Made by a program: the position numbers and the translations under genes | Notes under the pieces: model-generated | The model's input: the letters and a program-made list of their open reading frames with translations, nothing else | Database searches by the model: none | Told to the model about the DNA's origin: nothing | Shown: positions 23,205-32,917 of the stretch, piece by piece | How the letters are laid out: each line of letters opens with the position of its first letter | Numbering within the stretch: the stretch's first letter is position 1 | Assembly: GCF_016598595.1 (NCBI RefSeq) | Contig: NZ_CP066786.1 | Span: 2,813,501-2,877,500 of the forward strand | Direction: 5' to 3' | Origin: Martelella lutilitoris | GTDB taxonomy: Bacteria > Pseudomonadota > Alphaproteobacteria > Rhizobiales > Rhizobiaceae | Length of the DNA stretch: 64,000 nucleotides

Positions 23205-24092
23205 ATGTCATTGTCGGAAAGCGAAGTTCAGGCACGTCTGCTGGTGCAGGCGCTGCCCTATATGCAGAAATACGAGAACAAGACCATCGTCGTGAAATAT
23301 GGCGGCCACGCCATGGGCGATGCGGAACTCGGCCAGGCCTTCGCCAGCGACGTCGCGCTTCTCAAACAGTCGGGCGTCAACCCGATCGTGGTCCATGGCG
23401 GCGGCCCGCAGATCGGCAACATGCTGAAGCGCATGGGGATCGAGTCGAAGTTCGAGGGCGGGCTGAGGGTCACCGATGAGGCCACAGTCGAGATCGTCGA
23501 GATGGTGCTGGCCGGTTCGATCAACAAGGAAATCGTGGCGCTGATCAACCAGACCGGCGAATGGGCGATCGGTCTTTGCGGCAAGGACGGAAACATGGTC
23601 TTCGCGAAGAAGGCGAAGAAGACCGTCATCGACCCCGATTCCAACATCGAGCGCATTCTCGATCTCGGTTTCGTCGGCGAGGTCGACACGGTCGACACCA
23701 CGCTGCTCGATCTTCTCGCCAAGTCCGAGATGATCCCGGTGATTGCCCCCGTCGCTCCCGGCAATGACGGCCATACCTACAACATCAACGCCGATACCTT
23801 TGCCGGCGCGATCGCGGGCGCGCTGCGCGCAACCCGCCTTCTGTTCCTGACGGACGTCCCCGGCGTGCTCGACAAACAAGGCGAGTTGATCAAGGAACTG
23901 TCGGTGGCCGAGGCGCGCAAGCTGATCCTCGACGGCACGATTTCCGGCGGCATGATCCCCAAGGTCGAAACCTGCATCGAGGCGATCGAGGCCGGCGTCG
24001 AGGGCGTCGTCATCCTCAACGGCAAGGTCAAGCACTCGGTCCTGCTCGAAATCCTCACCAAGGGCGGCGCGGGCACGCTGATCGTGCCGTAA
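23205..24092 (+). CDS. argB: Acetylglutamate kinase
   Basis: The 295-residue enzyme phosphorylates N-acetylglutamate in arginine synthesis. The amino-acid-kinase motifs are [11 protein letters not shown] near residue 28, the substrate loop [17 protein letters not shown], and [10 protein letters not shown] plus [13 protein letters not shown] in the ATP half. The N-terminal helix before KYGGHAM is of the length found in arginine-sensitive hexameric NAGKs, so feedback inhibition by arginine is likely. It is convergent with the following exporter gene. Confidence 0.95.
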   Translation: MSLSESEVQARLLVQALPYMQKYENKTIVVKYGGHAMGDAELGQAFASDVALLKQSGVNPIVVHGGGPQIGNMLKRMGIESKFEGGLRVTDEATVEIVEMVLAGSINKEIVALINQTGEWAIGLCGKDGNMVFAKKAKKTVIDPDSNIERILDLGFVGEVDTVDTTLLDLLAKSEMIPVIAPVAPGNDGHTYNINADTFAGAIAGALRATRLLFLTDVPGVLDKQGELIKELSVAEARKLILDGTISGGMIPKVETCIEAIEAGVEGVVILNGKVKHSVLLEILTKGGAGTLIVP

Positions 24093-24137
24093 GGCGCGCG
24101 CTCCCGCTTGTCTTTTCGACGCCCTGCACAGGTTGCC

Positions 24138-25643
24138 TCAAGCAATGTGCGGAGCGTTTTCCTCTGCGGCGGGCGCCGCTGCGCCCGGCTTGCGGTCGGC
24201 AGGCAGCAGAAGCGCGAGCGCTATAACCCCTACATAGGCAGCGAGATTATAGATCAGCGCCATGGCGAAGGCGCTGACATAGGCCGGGTGGTTGTCGGCG
24301 CCGGCCTGCAGCGCCATGCCGAGACGGGCGAAGAAGATGCCGCTGACGATGGCGATGCCGAAGGCACCGCCGAGCTGCTGCACGGCCTGGAGCGCGCCGG
24401 AGGCCGACCCCGCCTCCTCATGCGGCACGCCCGACAGGACAAGCTGGAAGATCGAGGCGATGGCGATGCCGAGGCCGAGACCGGAGACGATCAGCGGCGC
24501 GAACAGCGCCCAGCGCGACACCTCGTCGCCGACGCCGAGCACATAGAGCCTGAGCCAGAACATGCCGACGCCGAGCAGCGCGATGCCGAAGATCACCCGC
24601 GGCTTCAGGTAGGTGTGGCCGATCCGGCCGCTGATCAGCGACGCGGTGAACACGCCGAGCGAAAAAGGCACCGTGGTCATGCCCGATTTCAGGGCCGAAA
24701 AGCCGAACCCCACCTGCAGGAAGATCGCGAGGCAAAGGAAGAAGCCCGGAAGCGTGGAGAAGAAGAACAGCGCCATCGAGCCGCCGACCATGAAGTTGCG
24801 GTTCTTCATCAGCTGGAACGAGAGAAGCTGCGGCTTCTTGCGGGCGTTCTGCCGTCGCTCCCAGAGCACAAAGGCGAGGAGCACGGGAAAGGCCGCGGCC
24901 ATCATGGCAAAGCACCAGAGCGGCCAGCCGAAGGTGCGGCCTTCCACCAGCGGAAAGATCAGCATGAACATGGCGACCGCGATCAGCAGAATGCCGAGAT
25001 AGTCATTGCGGGTATCGGCACGGCGCGGCGTTGACGGCACGAGCTTCGCGCCGGCGACGATGGCGAACAGGCCGATGGGCAGGTTGATCAGGAAGATCGC
25101 GCGCCAGCCGAGGCCGAACAGGCTGTGCTCGACGAGAAATCCACCAATGATCGGCCCGCTGACGGTCGCGATCCCCGCCATCATGCCGAAGAAGCTGAAG
25201 GCGCGGGCGCGCTCGTGCGGCGCGAACATCACCGTCGTCAGCGCCAGGACCTGCGGCGTCATCATCGCCGCCGAAAACCCCTGGAACAGGCGGGCGAGCA
25301 CCAGCATCAGCGTGGTGTGCGAAAGCCCGCAAAGGGCGGAGCCGAGCGTGAAACAGGCCACGCCGGCGATGAACATGGACTTCTTGCCGACAATATCGCC
25401 GAGCCGCCCGAAGGGCAGAAGCGCCAGCGCGAACATCAGCACATAACCGGCGACGATCCATTCAATCGCGGAGTTGGAGGCGTTCAGCCCCTCCTGGATC
25501 GACGGCAGCGCCACATTGACGATGGTGACGTCGAGCATGTTCATGAACACCGCCGACAGCAGCACGGCGAGCGCCGTCCAGCGGCCCGGGTTCTGCTCGG
25601 TCGTCGCGCCGCTCGGCGCGGTCTCCGTCTGACTGGAAGCCAA
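24138..25643 (-). CDS. MFS drug exporter, DHA2 (EmrB/QacA) family
   Basis: The 501-residue inner-membrane protein is predicted to have 14 TM helices, consistent with DHA2 drug:H+ antiporters. Motif A follows TM2 (GRLGDIVGKKSMF), with VTIVNVALPSIQ in TM1 and the motif C region GIATVSGPIIGGFL in TM5. SASGALQAVQQLGGAFGIAI marks the C-terminal half. The next gene upstream is a close paralogue in the same orientation. Substrates are unknown and no adjacent regulator or membrane-fusion protein is seen. Confidence 0.88.
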   Translation of the reverse strand: MASSQTETAPSGATTEQNPGRWTALAVLLSAVFMNMLDVTIVNVALPSIQEGLNASNSAIEWIVAGYVLMFALALLPFGRLGDIVGKKSMFIAGVACFTLGSALCGLSHTTLMLVLARLFQGFSAAMMTPQVLALTTVMFAPHERARAFSFFGMMAGIATVSGPIIGGFLVEHSLFGLGWRAIFLINLPIGLFAIVAGAKLVPSTPRRADTRNDYLGILLIAVAMFMLIFPLVEGRTFGWPLWCFAMMAAAFPVLLAFVLWERRQNARKKPQLLSFQLMKNRNFMVGGSMALFFFSTLPGFFLCLAIFLQVGFGFSALKSGMTTVPFSLGVFTASLISGRIGHTYLKPRVIFGIALLGVGMFWLRLYVLGVGDEVSRWALFAPLIVSGLGLGIAIASIFQLVLSGVPHEEAGSASGALQAVQQLGGAFGIAIVSGIFFARLGMALQAGADNHPAYVSAFAMALIYNLAAYVGVIALALLLPADRKPGAAAPAAEENAPHIA

Positions 25644-25725
25644 TGGGATCTCCGCATCTTGGTTGAAGGGCCGTCACCAATTGGGCGAGGACGGCGGAAA
25701 AGTCAATTGTCGGCGGGCCCGCCCG

Positions 25726-27204
25726 TCAGCCGAGCATCATGCCCTCGGCCGCCGGCTTTTCGCCGGACGGCTTGACGGACGGCATGAACAGCGCGGCGGC
25801 AAACACCGTCGCCATGGCGAAGATCATGTAGCCGATGCCGGCGGAAAAGCCGGCGACATAGGCATCCGGCGTTGCCGCGCCCGCCTGCTGGCGTGCCGCG
25901 ATGACGGAGAAGAACAGGGCGCTGGCAATGGCGATGCCGAGCGCGCTGCCCGCCTGCTGGATGGCCTGCAGCGCGCCGGAGGCAGAGCCCGCATCGCGGC
26001 CCGGCACATCAGCAAGGATCGTCTGGAACAGCGGCGAGGCCGTCATGCCGAGCGAAAAGCCGCAGATGAAGAGCGGCGGGGCAAAATCGAGGATGGCGAG
26101 GTGCTGGTCCGCCCCGAGGACGACGAAGAACAGCATGACATAGCCGGCCGCCATCGTCGCCGATGCCGCAAGGATACGCCCCTTGAGGAAACGGTCGGAA
26201 AGGCGGCTGTTGGTGAAGGCGGAGAGGAAGGCGCCGAGCGGAAAGGGGACGGTGGAGAGACCCGCCTCGAGCGGGGTGAAGCCAAAACCCTGCTGCAGGA
26301 AGAGCGCGAAGGTCATGAACAGGCCCGCCGGCGTCGAGTAGAACACCAGCGCGACGAAGCCGCCGAGGCGATAGCCGTGATTGCGCATCAGCGAGACCGG
26401 CAGAAGCTGCGACAGGCCCCTCCGTTCGCGTCGCCGCTCGAAGACATAGAAGGCGGCAAAGGTCGGAAAGGCGGCAATGATCATCGCGAAGCACCAGAGC
26501 GGCCAGCCGAAGCGGCGCGCCTCGACCAGCGGGAAAATCAGCAGCACGAAGGCGGTCGCGACGATCAGCACGCCGGTGACATCGAGCGAAGACCGTTCGC
26601 TTGATACAATGTCGGGAATGAGAATGCGTCCGGCAATGACGGCGGCAATGCCGACGGGCACGTTGATGTAGAAGATCGAGCGCCATTCAAGCCCGAAAAG
26701 GTCGATCGCGATCAGCCAGCCGCCGATCAGCGGACCGGAGACGATGGCGATGCCGCTTGCTGTCCCGAACAGCGAGAAAGCGCTGGAGCGCTCCCTGGAG
26801 GCAAACATGTCCTGCGCCAGCGCCAGGACCTGCGGCGCCATGATTGCCGCCCCCAGCCCCTGGCAAAGGCGGGCAACCACCAGCGCCGTGATATTGGGCG
26901 CGGCGCCGGAACAGGCCGAGGCCAGGGTGAAGAACCCCACGCCGAACAGGAACATCCGCTTCTTGCCGATGATGTCGCCAAGCCGTCCGCAAGGCATCAG
27001 CGCCAGCGCGAAGACCATCACATAGCCGGCGATGACCCATTCCAGCGACGAGCTGTGGGCATCGAGATCCTTGCCGATGACCGGCAGCGCCACATTGACG
27101 ATGGTGGCATCGAGGAGGTTCATGAAGGCGGCCGCGATCAGCACAGACATCGCCAGCCATCGCCCCGGATAGGCCGGCGCTTCCGTCTCAGGCGCTTGCG
27201 TCAT
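25726..27204 (-). CDS. MFS drug exporter, DHA2 family (paralogue of the next gene)
   Basis: The 492-residue protein aligns with its neighbour throughout: ATIVNVALPVIG, GRLGDIIGKKRMF, FPLVEARRFGWPLWCFAM, and SASGALQAIQQAGSALGIAI. The two are evidently tandem duplicates that have diverged, separated by 82 bases on the same strand. It is likely a proton-driven multidrug exporter with 14 TM helices. The start is ATG 27204 after a purine-rich site. No evidence points to a specific compound. Confidence 0.88.
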   Translation of the reverse strand: MTQAPETEAPAYPGRWLAMSVLIAAAFMNLLDATIVNVALPVIGKDLDAHSSSLEWVIAGYVMVFALALMPCGRLGDIIGKKRMFLFGVGFFTLASACSGAAPNITALVVARLCQGLGAAIMAPQVLALAQDMFASRERSSAFSLFGTASGIAIVSGPLIGGWLIAIDLFGLEWRSIFYINVPVGIAAVIAGRILIPDIVSSERSSLDVTGVLIVATAFVLLIFPLVEARRFGWPLWCFAMIIAAFPTFAAFYVFERRRERRGLSQLLPVSLMRNHGYRLGGFVALVFYSTPAGLFMTFALFLQQGFGFTPLEAGLSTVPFPLGAFLSAFTNSRLSDRFLKGRILAASATMAAGYVMLFFVVLGADQHLAILDFAPPLFICGFSLGMTASPLFQTILADVPGRDAGSASGALQAIQQAGSALGIAIASALFFSVIAARQQAGAATPDAYVAGFSAGIGYMIFAMATVFAAALFMPSVKPSGEKPAAEGMMLG

Positions 27205-27275
27205 TCATGTCCCCGTTCGGATTGGTTGTCCCCTCTCCCATCCTTTGCCGCTCGCGGCGGACGAGTCAATCAGAC

Positions 27276-28190
27276 CTATGCCAGAAGCAGCGTCAGCACG
27301 CCGAGGACGACGAGCGCGCAACCAATCGCTTCGGCCCCGGTCATCTTCTCCTTGAAGACGATGACCGAGGTGGCGAAGGAGAACAGCATCTCCACCTGCG
27401 CCACCGCCTTGACGATCGCCGCCTGCTGCAGGGTCATGGCGATGAACCAGCCGAAGGAGGCCGTCGCGCCGACGAAGCCGACGGCGAGCGCCGGTCGCCA
27501 GGCCCTTGCGACCTTTACCAGTTCGGCGCGATCGAAGGCCAGCATGTAGACAAGCATGGCAACCGTCTGCACGGCGATGACGATAACCAGCGTGAAGGCG
27601 GCCTGCATGATCGCGTCGGGCTGCGGCAGGCTTGGCGCGAGCGCCAGAGAGGCCGCGCGATAGGAGACAGCCGAAAGCCCGAACAGCGTGCCAGATGCGA
27701 TGCCGACCAGCGCCGTGCGGGTCAAAAGCCCGCGAATAAGCCCGCCAAAGCCCATGTCGTTGCGCGACAGCGAGATCAGCATGACGCCGGCAATCGAGAT
27801 GAGAATGGCGGCAATCGCGGCGAAGGATATGGTCGCGCCGAAGAAGATGAAGGCGAGGATGGCCGCCTGCGCCGGCTCGGTGCGCGAATAGGCGGTTCCG
27901 ACCACGAAATTGCGGAAGGAAAACAGATAGACCAGCAGGAAGGTGGCGCCGATCTGGCCGACGGCGCCGATCAGCGCCCAGAAGGCGAAGTCGCCGTTCG
28001 CCGCCGGCACAGGACGGTCGAGACCGAAAGCCAGGAAGGCGAAATAGAGCGCGGCAAAGGGCAGGCCGAAGCCGAAACGGGTGAAGGTGGAGCCGAGCGT
28101 CGCCATGCGTCCCTTCAGATATTTCTGAAGCGTGGAGCGCATGTTCTGCAGAAAGGCGGCGGCGAAGGTTATGCCGATCCAGAGTTCCAT
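27276..28190 (-). CDS. DMT superfamily (EamA-type) permease
   Basis: The 304-residue protein has about ten TM helices arranged as two repeated EamA-like halves: an N-terminal half with FGFGLPFAALYFAFLAFG and a second half ending LEWIG-like in GCALVVLGVLTLLLA. The segment SRTEPAQAAILAFIFFGATIS is the typical mid-protein helix that contains the conserved T-E-P. It probably moves a small metabolite or amino acid across the inner membrane. It is on the same strand as the two MFS exporters, 71 bases upstream of the second one, but shares no motif with them. The substrate is unknown. Confidence 0.78.
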   Translation of the reverse strand: MELWIGITFAAAFLQNMRSTLQKYLKGRMATLGSTFTRFGFGLPFAALYFAFLAFGLDRPVPAANGDFAFWALIGAVGQIGATFLLVYLFSFRNFVVGTAYSRTEPAQAAILAFIFFGATISFAAIAAILISIAGVMLISLSRNDMGFGGLIRGLLTRTALVGIASGTLFGLSAVSYRAASLALAPSLPQPDAIMQAAFTLVIVIAVQTVAMLVYMLAFDRAELVKVARAWRPALAVGFVGATASFGWFIAMTLQQAAIVKAVAQVEMLFSFATSVIVFKEKMTGAEAIGCALVVLGVLTLLLA

Positions 28191-28463
28191 GGGATGAAGA
28201 CCTTGCGAGGCGGGAAACCGAAGGGGTGGAGTTCAGTTCACGCTCGCTTAAAGCCTGCCGCAGGCGGTCTTGCAGAAATTCGCGAAAAACCGGGCCGGCA
28301 GGCGCTTTCTGTCCTGCAGGATGATCGCGCCGCAAGGCGAAAAGCTGATCGATCCGGTTTTCATGGCTTCGGCTTAGCACAGTCTCGTCCGACCCGGAAG
28401 CAGGCCGCCCGTCCTTGACGGAAATCAGTTTCCTTCCCGCGCCGGCTCTGCCATAAGCGAGCC

Positions 28464-29195
28464 ATGACGAAAACACATCCCGACGCCGCCGATTTCATGA
28501 CGATCCGTGACTGGGTCTTCGATCTCGACAACACGCTCTACCCGCATCATGTCGACCTCTTCGCCCAGGTCGATCGCAACATGACCGCCTATGTTTCGGA
28601 GCTTCTTTCGCTGCCGGAAGACGAAGCGCGCGTGCTGCAGAAGAGCTATTACCGCGACCACGGCACGACGCTGCAGGGGCTGATGATCAATCACGACATC
28701 GACCCCAACGACTTTCTTAAAAAGGCGCACGAGATCGACTATTCCGTGCTCGAGCCGAACCCGGTCCTGGGCGCGGCGATCAAGGCGCTGCCGGGACGCA
28801 AGTTCATCTTCACCAACGGCTCCGTGCCGCATGCGGAAAAGACCGCCGAGGCGCTTGGCATACTCGACCACTTCGATGACATCTTCGACATCGTGGCGGC
28901 CGGCTTCACCCCGAAGCCCGAGGCCGATGCCTATGCGAAATTCCTCCGTCGCTCCGGCGTGGATACGGACCATGCCGCCATGTTCGAGGACCTGCCGCGC
29001 AATCTGCGGGAGCCGAAGGCGCTCGGCATGAAGACCGTGCTGATCGTTCCGCCCAATCTGGAATACGGCTTCGCCGAGGCCTTCGAACGACTGGACGACG
29101 AAACGGCCCATATCGACTATGTCACCGAGGATCTGACGGGCTTTGTCGGCGCCGTGCTGGCCTTCCATGGTGAACGGAATATGAATTACAGATAA
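28464..29195 (+). CDS. HAD family pyrimidine 5'-nucleotidase
   Basis: The 243-residue HAD hydrolase is of the SDT1/PyrP-like group. The nucleophile motif is FDLDNTLYPHHVDLF (D near residue 20), followed by an alpha-helical cap, the motif II threonine in KFIFTNGSVPHAEKTAE, and motif IV with FEDLPRNLREPKALGMKT. Family members remove phosphate from UMP/CMP or act in house-cleaning. ATG 28464 is used, with an internal ATG at 28497 as an alternative. In rhizobia this gene usually lies just upstream of dapD, as it does here with one gene between. Confidence 0.85.
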   Translation: MTKTHPDAADFMTIRDWVFDLDNTLYPHHVDLFAQVDRNMTAYVSELLSLPEDEARVLQKSYYRDHGTTLQGLMINHDIDPNDFLKKAHEIDYSVLEPNPVLGAAIKALPGRKFIFTNGSVPHAEKTAEALGILDHFDDIFDIVAAGFTPKPEADAYAKFLRRSGVDTDHAAMFEDLPRNLREPKALGMKTVLIVPPNLEYGFAEAFERLDDETAHIDYVTEDLTGFVGAVLAFHGERNMNYR

Positions 29196-29284
29196 TTCAG
29201 CTACCTTGCGAATAATTAAGTCGTCCCGGCGGCGGCGCTCGCCTACCTTCATTTTGTCATCAAGGCAAAACGAGGATTTGAGCC

Positions 29285-29911
29285 ATGACCGTGAAGCATC
29301 TGACCCTGACCGCACTCGCAACGTCACTGGCCTTCGGCGCGACCGCCATGCCGGGCGCGGCGCGCGACATGCGCGGCCCCGCCCCCGTCGAACGCGGCTA
29401 TATCTTTCTCTTGAAGACTGCCGACGCCGACAAGAACGGAAAGATCACCGAGGAAGAGGTGGCGGCCTTCCAGGACGGTCGCTTCACGGCGATCGACGTC
29501 AATGGCGACGGCGTGATCACGCCCGGCGAATTTGCCGACTACCGCAAGGCGAAGATCGCCGAATTCCGCAAGAACAATCCCCGGCCCGAGGCGCGCGGCG
29601 AAGAGCGCGCGGCCATGGCCAAGGATCAGGATGACGACAACCGGCAGGGCTTCAAGCCGCACATGGCGATGCGCGACGGCGGCTACCACCGGATGGGCCC
29701 CGATGGCGAGCGCCGCCGGGGCGAATGGAACGGCCATCATCGCGGCGACATGCGGCGCGTCTTCTTCGTCCGCGCCGACAGCGACCGCAGCGGCCAGATC
29801 TCGCAGCAGGAATTCGCCGCCTTGTCCGCGAAGATGTTTGCCCGCATGGACCGCAATGGCGACATGGTGATCACCGTCGACGACCTGCCGGATCGCCCGA
29901 TGCGCTGGTAG
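29285..29911 (+). CDS. Exported EF-hand calcium-binding protein
   Basis: The 208-residue precursor has a signal peptide (MTVKHLTLTALATSLAFGAT, cleavage after PGAA near residue 23). Four EF-hand-like loops are readable: DADKNGKITEEEV, DVNGDGVITPGEF, DSDRSGQISQQEF and DRNGDMVITVDDL. The first three keep the D-x-D/N-x-G pattern; the last is slightly degenerate. A histidine/arginine-rich stretch around residues 115-155 links the pairs. It probably binds calcium in the periplasm. The downstream terminator suggests a single-gene unit. Confidence 0.85.
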   Translation: MTVKHLTLTALATSLAFGATAMPGAARDMRGPAPVERGYIFLLKTADADKNGKITEEEVAAFQDGRFTAIDVNGDGVITPGEFADYRKAKIAEFRKNNPRPEARGEERAAMAKDQDDDNRQGFKPHMAMRDGGYHRMGPDGERRRGEWNGHHRGDMRRVFFVRADSDRSGQISQQEFAALSAKMFARMDRNGDMVITVDDLPDRPMRW

Positions 29912-29972
29912 ACATTCCGCACACGCTCTTTAGACCGTCTCCATCGGTCGCGCCCGATGCGCTTCATCGGCA

Positions 29973-30006
29973 TGCCCTCGCCTCCCGGCGGGGGCATTTG
30001 CGTTTT
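29973..30006 (+). terminator. Likely terminator after the EF-hand gene
   Basis: TGCCCTCGCC (29973-29982) pairs with GGCGGGGGCA (29987-29996), with one G-T pair and a four-base loop, and is followed by TTTGCGTTTT. The hairpin is strong and the T-run is interrupted. Confidence 0.55.
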
Positions 30007-30038
30007 CCGCCGATGAACCTCAAAGCCGTCGGCAAAGA

Positions 30039-30067
30039 TTGACGCACTGGCGCGCCTCGCCTAGAGC
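30039..30067 (+). promoter_or_regulatory. Promoter of dapD
   Basis: TTGACG (30039-30044), a 17-base spacer and TAGAGC (30062-30067) lie about 70 bases before the dapD ATG and directly follow the terminator of the previous gene. Confidence 0.5.
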
Positions 30068-30136
30068 AGTGGGACAGCTTGGAGCTTGACGGATTCTTCC
30101 GCGCCGATCAGACGCGACATTGACAAGGACGACCAC

Positions 30137-30988
30137 ATGACCGACCACGCATCGCTTGAAAAAACCATCGAGACCGCATTTGAAAATCGCGCCGAAATCT
30201 CCGTTTCGACCAGGGGCGAAGTGCGCGAGGCGGTCGAGGATGCGCTCAACCTGCTGGACAGCGGCGAGGCACGCGTTGCCGAGCGGCAGGAACACGGCGC
30301 CTGGAAGGTCAACCAATGGCTGAAGAAGGCGGTTCTGCTCTCCTTCCGCCTGAACGATATGGAAGTGGTCAAGGGCGGTCCGGGCGATGCCACCTGGTGG
30401 GACAAGGTGCCCTCCAAGTTTGCGGGCTGGGGCGACAACCAGTTCCGCGCCGCCGGCTTCCGCGCCGTGCCCAACGCCGTGGTGCGCCGCTCGGCCTATA
30501 TCGCGCCCGGCGTGGTGCTGATGCCCTCCTTCGTCAATCTCGGCGCCTATGTCGATGAAGGCGCGATGGTCGACACCTGGGCCACCGTCGGCTCCTGCGC
30601 CCAGATCGGCAAGAATGTTCACCTTTCCGGCGGCGTCGGCATTGGCGGCGTGCTGGAGCCGATGCAGGCCGGCCCGACCATCATCGAGGACAATTGCTTC
30701 ATCGGCGCGCGCTCGGAAGTCGTCGAGGGCTGCATCGTGCGCGAGGGTTCGGTTCTCGGCATGGGCGTCTATATCGGCAAGTCGACCAAGATCGTCGACC
30801 GCGCCACCGGCGAGATCACCTATGGCGAAATCCCGCCCTATTCGGTCGTCGTCGCCGGCACGCTGCCCGCTGCCAAGCCCATGGGCAACGGTGCGCCGGG
30901 ACCGGGCCTCTATTGCGCCGTCATCGTCAAGCGCGTCGACGAGCGCACCCGTTCCAAGACCGGCATCAACGAGCTTCTGCGCGACTGA
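30137..30988 (+). CDS. dapD: Tetrahydrodipicolinate N-succinyltransferase
   Basis: The 283-residue enzyme adds succinyl to tetrahydrodipicolinate in the lysine/diaminopimelate pathway. An N-terminal helical domain is followed by a left-handed beta-helix with hexapeptide repeats ([38 protein letters not shown]) and the C-terminal arm ([12 protein letters not shown]). The start at 30137 ([12 protein letters not shown]) is preferred to the longer frame from 30086. It is followed by dapE 93 bases downstream, so two pathway steps are adjacent. Confidence 0.95.
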   Translation: MTDHASLEKTIETAFENRAEISVSTRGEVREAVEDALNLLDSGEARVAERQEHGAWKVNQWLKKAVLLSFRLNDMEVVKGGPGDATWWDKVPSKFAGWGDNQFRAAGFRAVPNAVVRRSAYIAPGVVLMPSFVNLGAYVDEGAMVDTWATVGSCAQIGKNVHLSGGVGIGGVLEPMQAGPTIIEDNCFIGARSEVVEGCIVREGSVLGMGVYIGKSTKIVDRATGEITYGEIPPYSVVVAGTLPAAKPMGNGAPGPGLYCAVIVKRVDERTRSKTGINELLRD

Positions 30989-31081
30989 TATCGGCAGAAA
31001 AGGACGAAGCGCTGCCGGAAAACGCCCGGCGGCGCTTCCCAAGCTCTCGCAACGGCCGAAAAAACATCTAGATATTTCCCT

Positions 31082-32278
31082 ATGAAGCTCTCCGATCCCG
31101 TCTCCGTCCTGCAAACGCTTGTCCGCTGCCCTTCGGTTACGCCGGAGGAAGGCGGGGCATTGTCGGCCCTGGAGGCGATGCTGACGCCGCTCGGTTTTGC
31201 GGTCGAGCGGATGACCGGTCACACGGACGGAACGCCCGACGTGGAAAACCTCTATGCGCGGCTCGGGACCTCCGGCCCGCACCTGATGTTTGCCGGCCAT
31301 ACGGATGTGGTGCCGCCCGGAAACGCGGCCTCCTGGCGTCATCCGCCCTTTTCCGGCGAGATCGCCGACGGGCTTCTGTTCGGGCGCGGCGCGGTGGACA
31401 TGAAGGGCGGGATCGCCTGCTTCATTGCGGCGCTTGCCCGGCTCCTGGATAAAGGTTTTACGCTGCCCGGCTCCGTCTCGCTGCTGATTACCGGTGACGA
31501 GGAAGGCCCCGGCGTCAATGGCACGGACAAGCTGCTGCAATGGGCGAAGGCGCGCGGCGAGCAATGGGATGCCGCCCTCGTCGGCGAGCCGACCAATCCC
31601 GATGCGCTCGGCGACATGATCAAGGTCGGTCGCCGGGGATCGCTGACCGGCAGGCTGACGGTGACCGGAACGCAGGGCCATGTCGCCTATCCGCATCTTG
31701 CCGACAATCCGCTTCGCGCCATGACGGCGATGCTGGACGCCCTGATGGGCGAGCCGCTCGACCACGGCACAGACCTCTTCCCGCCGTCCAACCTGGAAGT
31801 AACCTCGGTCGACACCGGCAATGCAGCCACCAACGTCATTCCCGAAAGCGTTTCGGCAACCTTCAACATCCGCTTCAACGACCTGTGGAGCGAGGAGACG
31901 CTGAAGGACGAGCTTGCAACCCGGCTAAACCGCGCGGCCACCGACGAGAGGCTGAGGCCCGGACGCGATCCCGCCCGGTTTTCGCTCGAATGGCTGGGCC
32001 GCGTCAGCCCTGTGTTTCTCACCCGTAACGAGCGTCTTTCCGGCAGCCTTGCCGCCGCCGTCGAGGCGGTGACCGGCAGGCGGCCGAAACTTTCGACCAC
32101 CGGCGGCACATCGGATGCGCGCTTCATCAAGAATTACTGCCCGGTGGTCGAGTTCGGCCTTGTCGGCCAGACCATGCACAAGGTGGACGAGCATGTGCCG
32201 GTCGCCGACCTGGAAATGCTGACCGAGATCTACAGCCATTTCATCGAAAGGTGGTTCGCCCTTGCCGACGCCCGGTGA
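31082..32278 (+). CDS. dapE: Succinyl-diaminopimelate desuccinylase
   Basis: The 398-residue M20 metallo-hydrolase releases succinate from N-succinyl-LL-diaminopimelate. Zinc-site motifs are FAGHTDVVPPGN (His, Asp), RGAVDMKGGIACF (Asp), TGDEEGPGVNG (catalytic Glu pair) and the distal SAR... region ending FGLVGQTMHKVDEHVP (His). The dimerisation lid lies at about 180-290. Its stop overlaps the following small membrane gene by 17 bases. Confidence 0.95.
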   Translation: MKLSDPVSVLQTLVRCPSVTPEEGGALSALEAMLTPLGFAVERMTGHTDGTPDVENLYARLGTSGPHLMFAGHTDVVPPGNAASWRHPPFSGEIADGLLFGRGAVDMKGGIACFIAALARLLDKGFTLPGSVSLLITGDEEGPGVNGTDKLLQWAKARGEQWDAALVGEPTNPDALGDMIKVGRRGSLTGRLTVTGTQGHVAYPHLADNPLRAMTAMLDALMGEPLDHGTDLFPPSNLEVTSVDTGNAATNVIPESVSATFNIRFNDLWSEETLKDELATRLNRAATDERLRPGRDPARFSLEWLGRVSPVFLTRNERLSGSLAAAVEAVTGRRPKLSTTGGTSDARFIKNYCPVVEFGLVGQTMHKVDEHVPVADLEMLTEIYSHFIERWFALADAR

Positions 32279-32846
32279 AATCCTCTTCTACATGCGCGGC
32301 CTGTGGCTGCTGATCAAGGGCAACCCCGCCCATACGCGCTATCTGGATTTCACCGAGCGCGGACTTGCGCGTTCGTTCTGGGCGCTTGCATTTTCCTTCC
32401 CCTTCATGGTCGCGAGCGAACTCGTCAGCCTCTCCGTGCTCGTTCCCCGGACCATTTCCGTCGGCGCCCGCGAGATCTTCAGGAGCGCGCTTGTCCAGGG
32501 GCTCGGATGGATGGGGCCGCTGGTGGTGCTGGGGCTCGTCTGCATGGTCTCCGGCATGCCCCGCTCCTTCCTGAAGATCGTGGTCGCCACCAACTGGATG
32601 AGCCTGCCGATCAATATCTTCGCCGCGCTCGCGATCCTGCTGATCGCGACCGGCCTGCAGCCGCTTGGCAGCATACTGCTGCTCGTGTTCCAGGCCGTCG
32701 TGCTCGCCGCCTTTCTCATCGAGATCCGCATCGTCTACCTGCTGATGAACGAGAAGGCGCTGCCCACGGCTGCGGCCATTATCGCCTCGGCAATCACCGC
32801 GCTTCTCATCACCGATATCGGCACGCGCTATATCATGGGCGGCTGA
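32262..32846 (+). CDS. Conserved membrane protein next to dapE, 194 aa
   Basis: The protein opens with a soluble stretch (YMRGLWLLIKGNPAHTRYLD, F-T-E-R-G-L-A-R-S-F-W-A-L) and then has about five hydrophobic helices, including LGWMGPLVVLGLVCMVSG and PINIFAALAILLIATG. It overlaps dapE by 17 bases and is probably translated with it. A gene of this type downstream of dapE is common in rhizobia, but its function is unknown to me. It could be a YIP1-like or transporter-related protein. Confidence 0.75.
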   Translation: MPTPGEILFYMRGLWLLIKGNPAHTRYLDFTERGLARSFWALAFSFPFMVASELVSLSVLVPRTISVGAREIFRSALVQGLGWMGPLVVLGLVCMVSGMPRSFLKIVVATNWMSLPINIFAALAILLIATGLQPLGSILLLVFQAVVLAAFLIEIRIVYLLMNEKALPTAAAIIASAITALLITDIGTRYIMGG

Positions 32847-32917
32847 GATTGTTCCGGCTTGACAGGATGTCCGCCTGCCGCAATCGTAGCCGCGAAGCAT
32901 CCCTGAGGGGCAAGGAC

